Shown: one piece after another, positions 1-10,400 of the stretch
Layout: every line of letters begins with the position of its first letter
Position numbering within the stretch: position 1 is the stretch's first letter
Assembly (NCBI GenBank): GCA_016715645.1
Contig: JADJZR010000030.1
Location: 62,001 to 126,000, forward strand
DNA: 64,000 bases
Origin: Elusimicrobiota bacterium
Lineage (GTDB): Bacteria; Elusimicrobiota; Elusimicrobia; FEN-1173
Direction of reading: 5' to 3'
The notes under the pieces: model-generated
What the model saw: the letters and a program-made list of their open reading frames with translations, nothing else
Database searches by the model: none
Told to the model about the DNA's origin: nothing
Position numbers and translations under genes: made by a program

Positions 1-1426
1 CTATCATCAACAAGATCGATCTTCCGTCGGCCGACGCCGAAGGGGTCAAAAATCAAATCCATGAATTTTTGGGTCTGGACGGGCCCTTCTTGCCGGTCAG
101 CGCCAAAGAAGGCCGCGGCGTGCCGGAGGTTTTGAAAGCCATCGTCGAAAAAATTCCGCCGCCGGCCGGCGACCCCGCGAAACCCCTAGCGGCGTTGGTG
201 TTCGACTCCATTTACGATTCCTATCGAGGTGTCATCGTTTACACCCGGGTGATGGACGGCGTTTTGAAAGCGGGCCAAAAGGTTCGGTTTATGGCCCAGG
301 GCATCGTCAACGACGTCGAAGAGGTGGGGCACCTTCAACTGAAATACGTGAAGGCCGATTCGTTGTCCGCCGGAGAAGCGGGGTATGTGGTGTGCGGCAT
401 TAAAGACATCCACCAAGTCAAAGTGGGCGACACCATTACCGAACACGCTCGGCCCACCGCCACCCCCCACGTGGGGTACCGCGACATGAAACCGTTCGTG
501 TTTGCCGGTTTCTATCCCATCAATCAAGCCGACTACGAAAACTTGAAGAAGGCCATCGACAAACTTCATCTGGAAGACGCGGCCTTTTTTCACCAGCCTG
601 AAACCTCGGTGGCGTTGGGGTTCGGGTTTCGGTGCGGGTTTTTGGGTCTGTTGCACATGGACATTATTCAAGAACGGATCCGGCGGGAATTCGACGTGGA
701 TATTTTGGTTACCTCCCCCACTGTGATTTATCGCGTGACCACGCAGGCCGGCAAAATCATGGAGTACGACAGCCCCGCCAAGTTTCCCCCGTACGGCGAC
801 ATCAAGGCCATCGAGGAACCCTACGTGTTGGCCACGGTGGTGGTACCGGCGGAGTTTGTGGGACCCGTCATGCAATTGTGCCAGGATCGACGCGGCAAGT
901 TCATCGATATGCGCTACTTGACGCCCACCCGGGTGGTGTTGAAATACGAAACCCCGTTGTCGGAAGTGGTGGTGGACTTTTACGACGCGCTCAAATCCAT
1001 TTCAAGGGATACGCCTCGTTCGATTACGAGCATGTGGGATACCAGCCGGGCGATTTGTTGCGCATGGACATTTTGATCAACGAAGAAGAAATCGACGCGT
1101 TTTCGTCGGTGGTTCCGGCCGAATCGGCCCACCAGCGGGGCCGTGAAATTTGCGAGCGGTTGCGGGAACTGATTCCACGCCAGATGTTTGAAATCCCCAT
1201 CCAAGCCAAGCTGGGGGGCCGCATTGTGTCGCGGGAAACGGTTCGCGCCATGCGCAAAGATGTTTTGGCCAAATGTTACGGCGGCGACATCACCCGCAAA
1301 CGCAAACTGTTGGAAAAACAAAAAGAAGGCAAAAAACGCATGCGCCAGTTTGGGGCGGTGGAAATCCCTCAAGAGGCGTTTTTGGCCGTGCTCCGGCGTG
1401 ACGACGGCGGTTCGAAAAAGGACTAA
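1..1426 (+). CDS. lepA: Elongation factor 4 (LepA), 5'-truncated by window, one-base frameshift
   Basis: Ribosome back-translocating GTPase. The window opens inside the G domain: the frame starting at base 3 reads IINKIDLPSADAEG, the NKxD guanine-specificity motif, followed by translation-factor domain II, the EF-G domain III/V-like parts (FCGFLGLLHMDI) and the LepA-specific C-terminus (MRKDVLAKCYGGDITRKRKLLEKQKEGKKRM). The first frame runs to 1076 but loses homology after SISR at 1005-1007. The conserved continuation GYASFDYEHVGYQPGDLL is in the next frame from 1007 to 1426. Restoring one G in the GGG at 1006-1008 rejoins them exactly. lepA is normally single-copy, so a missing base in the sequence is more likely than a true pseudogene. 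The gene precedes lepB and hemW, a common order. Confidence 0.95.
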
Positions 1427-1436
1427 CAGCTTAGGT

Positions 1437-1583
1437 CCCTCACCCTACCCTCTCCCAAGAGGAGAGGGAAAACCTTTGTTTTCCTTCCCCTCTTGGGGGA
1501 AGGCCCTTCGGGCCCAGGGCCTGTTCGGCCCGTCGCAATCGTGTGCCACAGGCACACGCGACCCACGAAGGGCGGATGAGGGT
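1437..1583. repeat. Dispersed repeat copy R1 (CCCTCACCC ... GGATGAGGG)
   Basis: Begins CCCTCACCCTACCCTCTCCC, contains the palindromic core CTCTCCCAAGAGGAGAG, then a second TCCCCTCTTGGGGGA-type block and several GC-rich inverted segments, and closes with GGATGAGGG, so the outer ends are complementary. Related copies lie at 12398, 12558, 18592 and 19578. Intergenic, non-coding, REP/MITE-like. It fills the lepA-lepB gap. Confidence 0.75.
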
Positions 1584-1610
1584 CTGAATATTTACAAAAA
1601 GGAATAAAAA

Positions 1611-2879
1611 ATGGAAGAAAAACTGTTTTGGATTTCTTTGGTCAGCGGCGTCTACGCTCTGGCGTTTAAACGGTTCTTGAAAGTGCCCAAACGGTTGGAC
1701 AATCCCGTTGGGGTGTGCTTGTTGAACGGTTTGTTTTGGGCGTTTGTGGGCGTGGCCGCTGGGTTTTTGGTGGTGTCTTACCGGGAATTAAACACCTTGA
1801 GCGTTCCGTTGGGGGTGGCGTGCGCAGGGGCGGGTGGACTGTTGGGGGTGGCTTGGGTTTTGCCGTCACCTCTTACCCTGGCTTCGTTTTTATGGCCCGT
1901 GCAAACTGTGACTTTTTCCGTGGCGTTGGGGGGACTGTTGGGTGTCCCGGCCGGCGCCTTGGCCGTGGGAGCGGTGGGGTTGGGATTGCTGGGCGTGGCC
2001 GCCGGCCAATTGGCTCGGGGATCGTCGGTCCCGCTGGCCCGGGCGGCGGTGTCGGGCCTGTTGTGCGCCGAAGGGGCGTTGGCGGGGTATTGGTTTTCCA
2101 GTTCTGGCGGGGGAAACCCGTCATTGGTGGTTCCCCTTGTGTTGGCCGCGGGCGGATACGTGGTGGGGCACGGTTGGCGGCCCCGGGCGCGCTGGTTGGC
2201 CGACGAAAACGCTGTTCGGTTACGGGAATCGTTGGAATGGGCCGACACCGGCTTTTCGGCGATTTTGTTGGCGTCGGTGATCATGTATTTCGTGGTGCAG
2301 GCTTTTAAAATTCCGTCGGGGTCCATGCGGAGCACGCTGTTGGAAGGCGACCACCTGTTCGTTAATAAATTTATTTACGGGTTGCGCGTTCCTTACACCG
2401 GCCGGCGGGTGGTGCGGTTTCGTGAGGTTCAACGGGGCGATATCGTGGTGTTCCGGTTTCCAACCGACAACACGTCCAGTTCCCATTACGGAAAAGATTT
2501 CATCAAGCGCGCCATCGCTTTGCCCGGGGATACCGTCGAAATACGGGACAAAAAAGTGTTTGTGAACGGAAACGTTTTGACGGAACCGTTCGCCCAGTTT
2601 GAAGACGATTATTTAATTCCTCCGGCGGACCTTTTGGCCGAAAAGGATCGGTTTCAAGAACTGTGGGAGACCCGGCGGTTGGACCGCGCGCCCGGCGGCG
2701 AAATTGTGCGGGACAATTTCGGGCCGGTGCTGGTTCCACCCCGTAGCTATTTCGTGATGGGCGACAACCGGGACCGATCGTTCGACGGCCGTTTCTGGGG
2801 GCCCATGCCCGACACGCACTTGAAGGGGAAAGCGTGGATCCTTTACTGGCCCTTTTCCCGTTGGAAAATCATCCGCTGA
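1611..2879 (+). CDS. lepB: Signal peptidase I with extended polytopic N-terminal region
   Basis: Membrane serine protease that removes signal peptides from exported proteins. The catalytic part starts near residue 220: PSGSM with nucleophile Ser238, then DFIKRAIALPGD with the general base Lys299, and the C-terminal box GDNRDRSFDGRFWG. The protein is 422 residues, longer than many LepB proteins because residues 1-220 hold about six hydrophobic, Gly/Ala/Val-rich segments instead of one or two anchors. Start ATG at 1611 is preceded by AAGGA. The hemW start overlaps its 3' end, suggesting coupled translation. The role of the extra membrane region is unknown. Confidence 0.93.
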   Translation: MEEKLFWISLVSGVYALAFKRFLKVPKRLDNPVGVCLLNGLFWAFVGVAAGFLVVSYRELNTLSVPLGVACAGAGGLLGVAWVLPSPLTLASFLWPVQTVTFSVALGGLLGVPAGALAVGAVGLGLLGVAAGQLARGSSVPLARAAVSGLLCAEGALAGYWFSSSGGGNPSLVVPLVLAAGGYVVGHGWRPRARWLADENAVRLRESLEWADTGFSAILLASVIMYFVVQAFKIPSGSMRSTLLEGDHLFVNKFIYGLRVPYTGRRVVRFREVQRGDIVVFRFPTDNTSSSHYGKDFIKRAIALPGDTVEIRDKKVFVNGNVLTEPFAQFEDDYLIPPADLLAEKDRFQELWETRRLDRAPGGEIVRDNFGPVLVPPRSYFVMGDNRDRSFDGRFWGPMPDTHLKGKAWILYWPFSRWKIIR

Positions 2880-3982
2880 CCTCTCCGTCTTCCACAGGGC
2901 TCTACCTCCACATTCCGTTTTGCGCGGTGAAATGCCGGTTTTGCGATTTTGCCGCTTACCCCGGCCGCCGGGCGGATGTCCCGCGTTATTTGGCGGCGCT
3001 CCAGAGGGAAATGCGGTCTATCATGGGCCGGCCCACGCTCGATACCCTCTATGTGGGGGGGGGCACCCCTTCGCTCCTGGACCCGTTGGAGTGGACCAAT
3101 TTGGTGCAGGCTGTTAACAGTCATTTTGAGCTGGCCAGCGGCGCCGAGGTTACCATGGAATGCAATCCCGACGGAGTTTCACCAGAGAAGTGGGTGGCTT
3201 GGTCTGCTTCGGGCGTTAACCGGATCAGTTTGGGCCTTCAAACTGACGAGCCGGGGTTGCTGGCCCTGTTGGGCCGGACCCACACCTGGGACGATTTTGA
3301 GAACGCGTTCAAAACTGCCCGCCGGCAAAAAATTCACGCGCTCAATGTGGACCTGATGTTTGGGTTGCCGGGCCAAACCGTGTCCGGGTGGGTTTCGACC
3401 CTTCGGCGGGTGGCAGACCTGGGGCCGGACCACATTTCCACCTATGGGTTGCAGGTGGAAGAACACACGTATTTTCATCGATCCGGAGTTCAGGCCGACG
3501 ACGACCGGCAAGCGGACATGTACGAAACCGCCGCCGACCTGTTGGAATCGGCGGGGTATGTCCATTACGAAATATCGAATTTTGCCAGGCCGGGGTTTGA
3601 GTGCCGCCACAATTTGCGTTATTGGCGCAACCAAGACTGTCTGGGCCTGGGCGTTTCGGCGGCGGGTTACGATGGGGCCCGCCGAAAAACAAATACCGAC
3701 GACCTGACAGCCTACATGACCTCTGTGGAAACCCGCGGCGTGTCCGACCACGAAACTGTGGAGTTATCCCCCGCCCAACGGGAAGGGGAAAACCTGATGT
3801 TGGCCCTGCGGCTCAAAGAGGGGGTTGTTCCTACGTCCCGTGGTTTAGCTTTGTACGGGGAAGCCCTTGACCGCCATGTCCGTGGCGGCCTTTTGGTTCG
3901 TGATGGCGCACGCTATCGTCCCACCCGAACAGGCTGGCGGCTGTCCAATCGCCTGTTTGTGGACCTGTTGGGGCCCGAATGA
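2834..3982 (+). CDS. hemW: HemW-type radical SAM protein (coproporphyrinogen oxidase-like)
   Basis: Radical SAM family protein, proposed heme chaperone; members are often mis-named HemN. Residues 24-40 read YLHIPFCAVKCRFCDFA with the [4Fe-4S] cysteines at 30, 34 and 37 in CX3CX2C spacing, preceded by the family HIPFC signature. VGGGTPS and NPDG motifs follow, and the C-terminal part has HNLRYWRNQDCLGLG. At 382 residues it has HemW rather than bacterial HemN length. The ATG at 2834 overlaps lepB by 46 bases. No better in-frame start is seen between it and the CX3CX2C motif, but the true start remains open. Confidence 0.9.
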   Translation: MDPLLALFPLENHPLTSPSSTGLYLHIPFCAVKCRFCDFAAYPGRRADVPRYLAALQREMRSIMGRPTLDTLYVGGGTPSLLDPLEWTNLVQAVNSHFELASGAEVTMECNPDGVSPEKWVAWSASGVNRISLGLQTDEPGLLALLGRTHTWDDFENAFKTARRQKIHALNVDLMFGLPGQTVSGWVSTLRRVADLGPDHISTYGLQVEEHTYFHRSGVQADDDRQADMYETAADLLESAGYVHYEISNFARPGFECRHNLRYWRNQDCLGLGVSAAGYDGARRKTNTDDLTAYMTSVETRGVSDHETVELSPAQREGENLMLALRLKEGVVPTSRGLALYGEALDRHVRGGLLVRDGARYRPTRTGWRLSNRLFVDLLGPE

Positions 3983-4028
3983 ATTTGATCTCGGGCTCCT
4001 GTGGAGAGGGGAAAAAGTGGTAGTTAGA

Positions 4029-4082
4029 AAATAACTCATACGTTAAAATTGCATTTTTGTAAAAATGTGGTATGAGTAATTT
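4029..4082. repeat. AT-rich nested inverted repeat
   Basis: AAATAACTCATAC (4029-4041) pairs with GTATGAGTAATTT (4070-4082) with one mismatch in 13, and the interior holds a second palindrome, GCATTTTTGTAAAAATGT (4051-4068). No T-run follows, so it is not a typical terminator. It may be the end of a small decayed element. The surrounding 3983-4400 gap is markedly AT-rich relative to its neighbours. Confidence 0.5.
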
Positions 4083-4149
4083 ACAATCCAGAGAAATATT
4101 CAATCCGAATTGATCCGCTGGAAAACAGCAAAAGACAGAAAACCGCCAC

Positions 4150-4290
4150 TTAAGCTAAAAGTTTGAAAGTGTTCGCGGAGAAATACCATCCCAAGAAATG
4201 CGCAATGCTCGTTAACGTACGACCTCGATTGAAGAGTATGGCAAGGGTGTCACGGTCTTCTTCGTTTAAGTGGCTGAATGTTTTTGGCAT
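4150..4290 (-). pseudogene. IS30-family transposase N-terminal relic
   Basis: Reading from the ATG complementary to 4288-4290, the 46-residue frame starts MPKTFSHLNEEDRDTLAILF and continues NRGRTLTSIAHFLGW before losing similarity and stopping at 4150. This matches the start of IS30-family transposases (a 'HL..EER..I..L...G.S...IA..LGR' helix-turn-helix). The rest of the transposase is absent, so this is a dead fragment of an old insertion. Identification is from the motif pattern only. Confidence 0.55.
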
Positions 4291-4360
4291 GGTCCGCTCA
4301 CTTTAGCGGATTCCTATGCCCTTTGGCTGTTGCATTAGCTTATTGAACTTGGGGAATGGC

Positions 4361-4422
4361 GTTTACAAATAGTTTACAAGTTCTTAAGGTGATCTTTCGG
4401 GTTGATGACGTATACTTGTGGC
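4361..4422 (+). promoter_or_regulatory. Conserved promoter region of giant gene 1, leaderless type
   Basis: These 62 bases align without gaps to the 62 bases before the second giant gene (12669-12730), about two-thirds identical. Strongest blocks: GTTTAC at 4361, a second TTTACAAGTTCTTA at 4373-4386, GG and GATCTT at 4391-4396, and a -10-like TATACT at 4411-4416. The -10 box ends 6 bases before the ATG at 4423, placing the expected +1 at or next to the start codon. No consensus -35 at 17 bp. The direct GTTTAC repeat may be an activator site (inference). Confidence 0.6.
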
Positions 4423-7400
4423 ATGAACCCCCGTTGGCCACTTGACAAAATCTCCGCATTGGGATTGAGCGTGGCGTTGTTGGCCACGCAGAGCTTGTTT
4501 GCCTATCAGCCGGAAAAAAGTTTCTGGGCACAAAGGCGTCAAGCGGTGCGGCGCACACACTCTCCGGTGTTGACTTCTGTTCCCCTAGAAAGGTCGGGAG
4601 AGGGCTCGTTGGCCGCTCAATTTCCTTCGCCCCAACTTTTTCGGTCTTCTCTCTCCCCAACCGTAACTCGGTCGGTGCCCAAGAGCTTTACAATGGACCA
4701 CGCTCAGCTTTTGGCCTCGCTTTCCCCTTCCCATGGAACAGTTCGCAAAGTGTCTCTGGGCTTGAACTCCGCTCCCGCGGGACCGGTCGTCATCCACATT
4801 CAAGATGTTCACATGAACGCCGAGGCGCAAGGAAACATTCGCGAGACCTTGGCCGGGCTGTTGAATTCCGGTCAGGTGGGGCTCGTCGCGTTAGAGGGGG
4901 CGACGGAGGACATTGTCCTTCAACCCTTTGTGGATTTTCCGAATCGGAAGGCCGTGGAATTAACGGCGAACTATTTGTTGAAAGAAAACAAGATTTCCGG
5001 CCCGATTCACGCCGCCATGACCGCCCAGAGGGACATTCCCCGCATTCTGGGCATTGATGATCCTGTTCACTATGCCGCGAACGTTCAGGCCTACAAAAAT
5101 TCCGCACCGAAACTGGAAGAAACTCGGTTGACAGTAATGAAACAGCAGAAGGAGCTAGATGAACAAAAAAAAGCCGTTTTCTCCCCCGCTCTGCTGACTC
5201 TCGATCAAACAGTCACCGATTACCGGAACGATAAAGTTTCCCTGGGCAATTATGTCCTCGCCCTGCAAGAAGCGGTGCATCCGTTAAAAAATTCATCGGA
5301 TTTTAAAGTTGTCTCCCTTTTCCTAAATGCCTTAAAGATCGAACGCACGCTTGATTTTAAACAGGTGGAAGTGGAGCGGGTACGGCTGATTGACAGACTT
5401 ACAAGTTCCCTGAACAACCAAGAGATCAAAAGTCTGATGGCCCAAAGTGTTGCCTACCGCACGGGGGAACTTCGGTATGGAGATTTTTATGCCCAATTGA
5501 AAGAAACCTGTCAAAAAAAGGGGATCCACCTCGCCGACTTCCCGGCCATGAACGAATACATTCGTTATATCCTGCTGGTCGACGGGATTGATGCGGATCA
5601 ATTGCTAAACGAAATCGCGTCCCTGGAAAAAAGCGCTTACGGCCAATTGGCCAAAAATCCGGAAGAAAAAGCGTTGGTGGCCCGGTCGCGCCACCTGTGG
5701 CTAACGGCGAGGTTGGTTGATTTCTCGTTAATACCACAGGAATGGCAGGAATACAAAGCGGCCGGCACAAAAGACACTTATCTGGCCACCTTTGAATCGT
5801 TTTACCAGGAAGCCGAAGCCCGAGACACGGCCATGGCCCAGAACCTGTTATCCGCCCTCAATGGCAAACATTCAAAAACAGGTTCTGTCACCGCCCCCAT
5901 CGCCGTTCTGGTCACTGGAGGATTTCACGCCGACGGCATTGCCCGGCAACTGACCCGCCAGGGGGTCGCGGTGATCTCCTACGTTCCCAAAATCGAAAAA
6001 GTTGACACAACCCAAGGCTCCGCCTATCTCAGTGTTTTCACCCAAGAGAAAACTCCGCTGGAAAAACTGTTCCAAGGGGAAAAACTATTCCTTTCCCCTG
6101 ACACGGTCACCCCGACAAGGACGATAGCTCCCCCCTTAGTGGCGGGAATGGATGCTTTGACCAGTGAGCGAAATGAATCGTCCATTAAAAAAAAGGAAGC
6201 GTTGCTTTCTTTCCTAAAAAAAACAACAGGGGAAGACGTTCAAGTTGAAGTGAGTGAAGTAGGGAGAGATCTCGATGACGGAAGTGTGAATGTCTCAATC
6301 AGGCTGGGGGAAAAGAAAACTCAGATTAAAATCAAAACAGGCCCCCATTTTGAAATCCTCGCGGTCGATGGGTTCAGTCCTGCTCCTCCTTCATTGATAG
6401 CCCACTGGTTAATGCGGGGCTTTGCCCGTCTTCACACCTGGTTCGGCCCCGCGGCCCATCGTGTTGCCAAGCTTACTGAAGCCATCCCTTTGAGTGGCCT
6501 TCCGTTTTGGTCAGCGGCCAATAAGGCTTGGTGGTTAACTTTTCACCCAACAATCAAATCCGTGAGCGATGTAGTCTGGCAGTTGGCATTTCTCGAAGCC
6601 GCCGCAACGGCAATGCATCAGGTTCAGCCTAAGGCTTCAAGTTCGTTTCTCAACCCCATCCGAACTATGTTGGCGCAAATAAGGATCCACTCCAGATTTA
6701 ACGCCATATCGCCAATCATGGCCACCGGCACTGTTAAGGAGGAAATGCATTACATAGGAAAGAGAGCCTATCAGTGGCAAATATTTTTGACCATTGAGAA
6801 GAAATTCGATAGCACTGACGTGTACGAGCGGCGTGGCGTCGCGCAAAGTCTTTTAGGATTAGTGACGGCTTTAAATTCAAATAATAATCCAAGTGAATTT
6901 ATAAAAACGAGAGTCGTCCCTCTCTTTGAAAAAGCACTGGGTGACCCGGACGTGGATGTGCGTCGCGCGGGCTCTCGCGCTCTTGGACTATTGTTGACAA
7001 GTTGCGGAGATCAATCGTATCTGAAGGAATTTATCGAAGATTTGTGGAAACCGCTTTTTAATCGAGCGCTTGGAGATCGTGATGAAGACGTTGCTCTCGG
7101 CGCAGTGTATTCTCTGAACACCGCGGCAAGAATATTAGGCAAGCGAGTGAAACATCTAGGGGATTCTAACGACGTTTTGAGTCAACTTTTTGAACAAGTT
7201 GAGCGAGATCCCAGGGGATCAATTAAGCTCACCGGGTCAATAGGATTAGCCGAGACTGTATCCGAGAGATCGGAGGTCTTGGATCAATTGGAGAAAGAAT
7301 TGACCCCCATCTATGAAAGTGGAATTGTTGATCCTGATGCAAAGATTCGAAATAGCGTGGCAAATACCCTAGGCGCTTATGCAACGGCTTTGTCTGAAAT

Positions 7401-10400
7401 TTTGGAATCACAATCTAATGCGCGTGAGATTTTTGAAAGGAATTGCTTGAGTCGTTTTTCCATGGCGCTGGCCAGTGATGATTGGGTGGTGCGACGAGGC
7501 GCCGCCAATAACCTGGGGGTTTTCGCCATTGCTTACGCCAAGGTGTTGAGCGGGCAAGAAGGTGAGCTTATCATATTAGAAAATACCATGAATGCCTTAT
7601 TTGAACAAGCGTATCAAAAAGAAACTCACTGGGAAGTGAAAATATCCGCCGCGAATAGCCTTGGGGGGTATGCGACTGCTTTGTTGGCGGGAGACAGCCC
7701 AGAAGAGAGAAAGGCATTGGAAAGGAGCTGGAAACCGTTGGTTGAAAAGACCTTAAATAGAGGTCAAAACGGTAACATTCGAATCGCCGGAACAAAATCA
7801 CTGGAATCGCTTGCCAGCGCCATCGCAAAAAGAGCAGATCGTGAAGAGATCTTTAAAAATATATATCGACCAATGTTCATGAGGTCTGCCGTCGATGGGA
7901 ATTTGGAAGTCCGCATTGCGGGAGCGAACAGTTTTAAAGGCCTGGTGGTGGGAATGAACCGCGGGACAAAGGACGTTTCATGGCTGACAGAGATTTGTGC
8001 ACCTTTGCTGGATTACGCACTGAGTTGCAAAACGTTAGGGGTTACGAATGTCATTGCGAACGATATTGGATTATTCACGTTTACCTTGGGGGAATCTCTG
8101 GGTTCACAACCAAACGCGGGAGAAATCTTGGAGATTTATTGGTCCCGGTTTTTTTCTATGGCATTGGAAAATGCCGATGAGGACGTTAAGTATGGTGGCG
8201 GCAAAAGCATCGGATCGTTTGCTTTGTCTCTTTCGAAAATGTCAGCCAATAACGACGGTTCGGTAAATAAATTAAAAAGCATCTGTCTTCCTCTTTTGGA
8301 AGCGGGCTTGAAAAGTGAGAACCTGAAGGTGCGAAGTGGATTTGCGTCGAGTATCGGTTATTTTTCGATCGCGCTAGCGAATGTCTTAGGGGGGCAGGAA
8401 GGGGCCCCTTTAGAAGTGCATCGAGTGATCCGGCCGATCTATGAACAGGTTATGATGGATCCAGATCCCCTTGTGCGGAAGGCCGCCGTGGAGGGATTTG
8501 AGCCCGCCATCACTGAGTTGGGTACTCGGATTGGCGGGGGTGAGGTTCTTGAAAGTATCTGGGAACCTATTTACGAGATCGCGTCAATTGATCCGGATGG
8601 GGATGTTCGTCGCGAGTCGGCAAATAGTCTCGGGATGGCGGCCAAAGTCCTCTGTTCCGATAAAGGCGCATTCACAGAAGGGGTTGATTCGCTGTGGCCT
8701 TTGCTTAAATCCCATTCAATTCAACAACAGGATGATTTTGTTTTTGCCGCAACGGCGGTCCGGTGTGCGAAGATCCTTCTACAATCTGACAAAACTCGGC
8801 CACAGTGGCGAGAGGTAATTGAGATAATGAGGTATTTGCGAAATGTTCCTTCCCTGCCTTTGGTTTGTGATGGGGGTTTAACGCGCCTTTGTCTTGAGAG
8901 CCTAATGGGAGGAGGAGAACGCTTGGACGAAGGTTTAATCCTGGAGTGTTATCAGTCCTATTTTGAGGTAAATACAATCCCGAAAAGGAACACCGGACCA
9001 AAAGATCTTCTCGCTCACATCTTATTTGATTTTGAATTACATCGCCAAGGGTTACCAAATGATTACCCGAAAATATTGCGATCCATTAAACGGTCTCCCT
9101 CTTATGGGGAATTGTTACCTCAGGTGGAGAGACTCCTTGATAATTCCGCTCCGTTTGCTGCGGCTGTCAAGGTGTTTTCAGAGAAAGCTCCCTCACCTAC
9201 TGATTCAAGCTCGGGGCAGTACTGGGGGGCTGTCCGAGAAATCCTTCGGGGGATCGGGAGAGATTGGGATGCTTATCGATTGTTGCGTCAGGAAAAAGCG
9301 CTTCACGTTTTTCTGCAGAGATTCGATGCATCAAGCCCTTCGGCGGATGGATTCCACTCGCTAAGCCAATTCGCTCAACGTCAGGCCGCGGAAATAAGGG
9401 CTATTATTCCGAGCCAAGTTGCTGGATTGTTTAACCTGCCAATAGTCGAACCGAATTGGATAAACCCAACACCTAAGGAGGTCAACGTTATATTGTATGT
9501 GGCCCGGAACGAACAATTCACAAAGGAGAGACATCCCTTATATCAAGCGCTCCGATCCTATTTTCAAGTTCGTCTTTCTGGCGGAACCGTGGACGAAGCT
9601 TCGGCGGCCTTTTGGGAAAAAACAAGGCAGATGAATCCGGTTTTACCATCCGATCTCTTGGATGAAAGCGGAACGGGTCTCCGAGGGCCACCTGCTTTGC
9701 GCGGTCTCGCGTTCCTGAGAGAGGCACAACTTAGAGATCAACTGTTTTGGAATCACTGGAGGGAAATGGGGAAGAATATTAATGAACTTCAGAGTAAAAA
9801 TCCCGATAAAAAAGGTGATTTGCTTTATGACGTATCCCGATATCATGAAATTGCCAACACAGATCAGGAAAAACTTTTGTCCGACACTAGTGATTGGTTG
9901 GAAACAGTTGGCTCCCCTGATCAAAATAGTCATGTTGCGAGGGCCCGATATCACTTGGAGGAGATCCGAAAACGAAGATTGGAAAGCGGGAGCACTCCCG
10001 TAATCGATATTGGCGGTCGCCGTGTTTTTAAGGAGGTTGATGTATCGTTGGAAAAGAACCCATTGGAACAATTGCACCTGGGGTGGTCCCGGCTGGGGGG
10101 AAGCTGTTTGGACCTTATGCAAGGATCCTATCAAGAATATGCGGCCGGCTTTCCTCTTTCGCCTTGGGTGGACGTTATTTATGTTCGTGATCCGTCCGCA
10201 CCCATCAGACCTTTGGCCAGGATCATCGTTGGGGTGGACCTCACAAATAGAACACTCTTTGTTATGAGTCCTATTAAGTCGTCAGATGTTTATGATTTTG
10301 TTCCATTAATAGGTGCTTATTTGCAATCCTGGGCTGAAGAGCGGAACCTAGCGATTGTAGCTCCTGAGAAATTAGGGTATGGTCCAGGGTTGGGAAAAAA

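Noticed and set aside
1000..1015. Programmed ribosomal frameshift in lepA
   Set aside because: No slippery heptamer with downstream structure as in dnaX or prfB is evident, and LepA is not known to use recoding; a missing base is simpler.
6880..8800. Possible DNA tandem repeat in giant gene 1
   Set aside because: The repetition is visible only in the protein (HEAT-like units). The DNA units differ too much to count as a nucleotide repeat.
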